A stretch of DNA of 7,326 nucleotides from a bacterium (lineage in GTDB: Bacteria > B130-G9): contig DATLAJ010000054.1 of assembly GCA_035527515.1 (NCBI GenBank), positions 1 to 7,326 of the forward strand, read 5' to 3'. This document shows positions 6,285 to 7,326 of the stretch, one piece after another. The position numbers were made by a program, and so were the translations under genes. Every line of letters starts with the position of its first letter. Positions within the stretch are counted from its first letter, which is position 1. The notes under the pieces were generated by a model, which saw nothing but the letters and a program-made list of their open reading frames with translations, did no database searches and was not told the DNA's origin.

Positions 6285-6324
6285 GGCAGCTAAGTTCTGT
6301 AACGCAGCAATTGGGTTCGCTTTG
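6285..6324. repeat. Short direct repeat copy B
   Basis: This is the second copy of the 40-bp repeat at 6068-6107, starting 13 bases beyond R2. On the minus strand it reads KANPIAALQNLAA followed by a stop. Two of the seven differences from copy A are silent in that frame, which hints at a former coding origin but does not prove it. Confidence 0.75.
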
Positions 6325-6330
6325 CTTAGC

Positions 6331-6345
6331 GCAACTATTAGTTGC
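6331..6345 (+). terminator. Small hairpin followed by a T-rich run
   Basis: GCAACT and AGTTGC form a perfect 6-bp stem around an ATT loop, followed on the plus strand by TTATTTT. The stem is short and AT-rich, so it would be a weak terminator; an operator is an equal possibility. It lies 134 bases before the next plus-strand gene. Confidence 0.25.
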
Positions 6346-6478
6346 TTATTTTGATAATACAGCTTTATCCTGCCTTTAGCGGCAAGCCGGGCAAGAAAGC
6401 CTGATAGCCAACCATTGAAAGAACAAATAGCGAACACCATATGTCTGGTGCGAAGAAGTTCACAAGGGGGAAAGCATC

Positions 6479-7111
6479 ATGGCATCAGAGAAGCAGCTTC
6501 AAGCGAACAGAGCCAACGCAAAGAACAGCACAGGCCCGAAGTCCCTTGCTGGGAAGGCTCGATCGCGCCTCAACTCACGAAAGCACGGTCTGACAGCAAA
6601 GATGCTCATCATCGCTGGCGAGAACGCCGGTGATTTTGATCAATTGCGCGCAGAACTCCTCGAGGAGCACGAGCCGCAATCGGTCTTGGAGGGCGAGTTG
6701 GTGGAGCGGCTCGCTGGGATCTTCTGGCGCCTGCGCCGTGTGCCCTTCTTTGAGGCCGCGATCATTGACGCTCGTCAGGCTCAGGTGGCGGAAGCCAAGG
6801 AGTCACAGCAAGCGATGCGGGCAAGGCGGTCGGATGAGTACGACGAGGAAGGCGGCGAAGAAGACGCCGACGAGATGTCCGACGAGGCGTGGTCAGTTCA
6901 ACTTGGCGATGCCCTCATTCAGGATGGCGCTTTTGGTGATGGGCTCGGAAAGCTCGCGCGCCACGAAACCACTTTGATGAATGCCCTCACAAAGACGCTG
7001 CAGATGCTCTTTCTGCTTCAGAGCAGCCGGGGTCACACTAGGGGCGATGCGGTGGTGATTGATGCAACTCCGTTCCCGGTAGGACGCGGCGAGAGCGCCA
7101 AGGCTGCCTAA
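6479..7111 (+). CDS. Conserved protein of unknown function with a STGPxxxxGKARSRxN N-terminus
   Basis: The 210-residue product is soluble and highly charged. Its N-terminus 'ANRANAKNSTGPKSLAGKAR' (9-28), continuing to 'KHGLTA' (35-40), matches a motif common in unnamed proteins of Alphaproteobacteria and other soil bacteria, often in variable genome regions. A helical segment 'ERLAGIFWRLRRVPFFEAAI' (76-95) follows, then an acidic stretch (about 119-136, mostly Asp/Glu), and a C-terminal helix 'LARHETTLMNALTKTLQMLF' (159-178) ending in 'LQSSR', also usual for this family. I know of no assigned function. The start is firm: a strong purine-rich ribosome site (AAGGGGGAAAG, 6464-6474) lies just before the ATG. 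It is transcribed towards the minus-strand regulator gene and lies outside the repeat-bounded block, so it is probably unrelated to peptide synthesis. Confidence 0.8.
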   Translation: MASEKQLQANRANAKNSTGPKSLAGKARSRLNSRKHGLTAKMLIIAGENAGDFDQLRAELLEEHEPQSVLEGELVERLAGIFWRLRRVPFFEAAIIDARQAQVAEAKESQQAMRARRSDEYDEEGGEEDADEMSDEAWSVQLGDALIQDGAFGDGLGKLARHETTLMNALTKTLQMLFLLQSSRGHTRGDAVVIDATPFPVGRGESAKAA

Positions 7112-7166
7112 CGCTGTACTGGAATTTTGCCCAGCCTCACTTGTATCGCGGACCTTCGTGGTCACC

Positions 7167-7326
7167 TTACTCCCACCTGAGTCGCACGCCGGGTCCCCTC
7201 CCCGCCTCCGCCGCGATAAACTCGATGCCGGCGCTCTCCAAGGCAGCCCGAATCTTCCAGATGGTTGTAGCCGCGCCTCGTAGTTCCGACGCGACCTCCA
7301 CTCGTTTTACTGTTGCGATCCCTAAG
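7167..7326 (-). CDS. XRE-family helix-turn-helix regulator, C-terminal part
   Basis: Read on the minus strand from the window edge, the frame runs through LGIATVKRVEVASEL, then TIWKIRAALESAGIEFI, then GPGVRLRWE and a stop at 7167-7169. This is the recognisable end of a small XRE-type regulator family whose members finish with 'aLE.aGVeFi...GPGVRLR'. The N-terminal part of the DNA-binding domain lies beyond the window. It converges on the 210-residue gene with a 55-base gap. Nothing in the sequence links it to the lasso-type operon, though it is a candidate for binding one of the nearby palindromes. Confidence 0.78.
   Translation of the reverse strand, partial: LGIATVKRVEVASELRGAATTIWKIRAALESAGIEFIAAEAGRGPGVRLRWE

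Noticed and set aside
1-7326. CRISPR arrays, tRNA or rRNA genes, insertion sequences
   Set aside because: No regularly spaced repeats, no tRNA-like arms with a TTCRANNC box, no rRNA sequence and no transposase motifs were seen.

Overview
The window is bacterial, with compact genes and moderately high GC. The right flank carries a C-terminal piece of an XRE-type regulator and a protein whose N-terminus follows the 'ANR.NA..STGP...GKARSR.N..KHGL' pattern. I associate both families mainly with Alphaproteobacteria (Rhizobiales-like) and some soil phyla, so a soil proteobacterium is my best guess. The evidence for that is weak.

Layout. Positions 164-898 (minus) hold a complete YdcF/SanA-like DUF218 membrane protein. 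From 1132 to 4815 (plus) there is a tightly coupled four-gene operon: an HPr-kinase-like protein, a transglutaminase-fold leader peptidase (B2 type), a PqqD-like leader-binding protein (B1 type) and an asparagine-synthetase-like cyclase. Each of the three junctions is an ATGA or GTGA overlap. A SAM-dependent methyltransferase follows after a 205-base gap (5021-5857). This is the gene set of a lasso-peptide (ribosomally made, threaded isopeptide) maturation system with possible phosphorylation and methylation. I found no convincing precursor gene and no ABC exporter in the window.

The whole 5.2-kb block lies between two imperfect direct repeats of about 119 bp (833-951 and 6154-6272, about 89% identical by eye). 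The left copy is the first 22 codons and upstream region of the ydcF-like gene. The right copy is a detached remnant of that gene start. The biosynthetic genes therefore look like an insertion that duplicated, or recombined at, this gene start. A second short direct repeat (6068-6107 and 6285-6324) brackets the right copy.

Right flank: a roughly 620-base stretch without a convincing gene (5858-6478), a 210-residue charged protein of unknown function (6479-7111), and the 3' end of an XRE-family regulator on the minus strand (7167 to the window edge).

Working together (inference): B1 would bind a leader peptide and deliver the precursor to B2, which cuts the leader off. The cyclase then activates an Asp/Glu side chain with ATP and closes the ring. 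The kinase and methyltransferase would decorate the product. The substrate must be encoded elsewhere, be missed by my reading, or have been lost.
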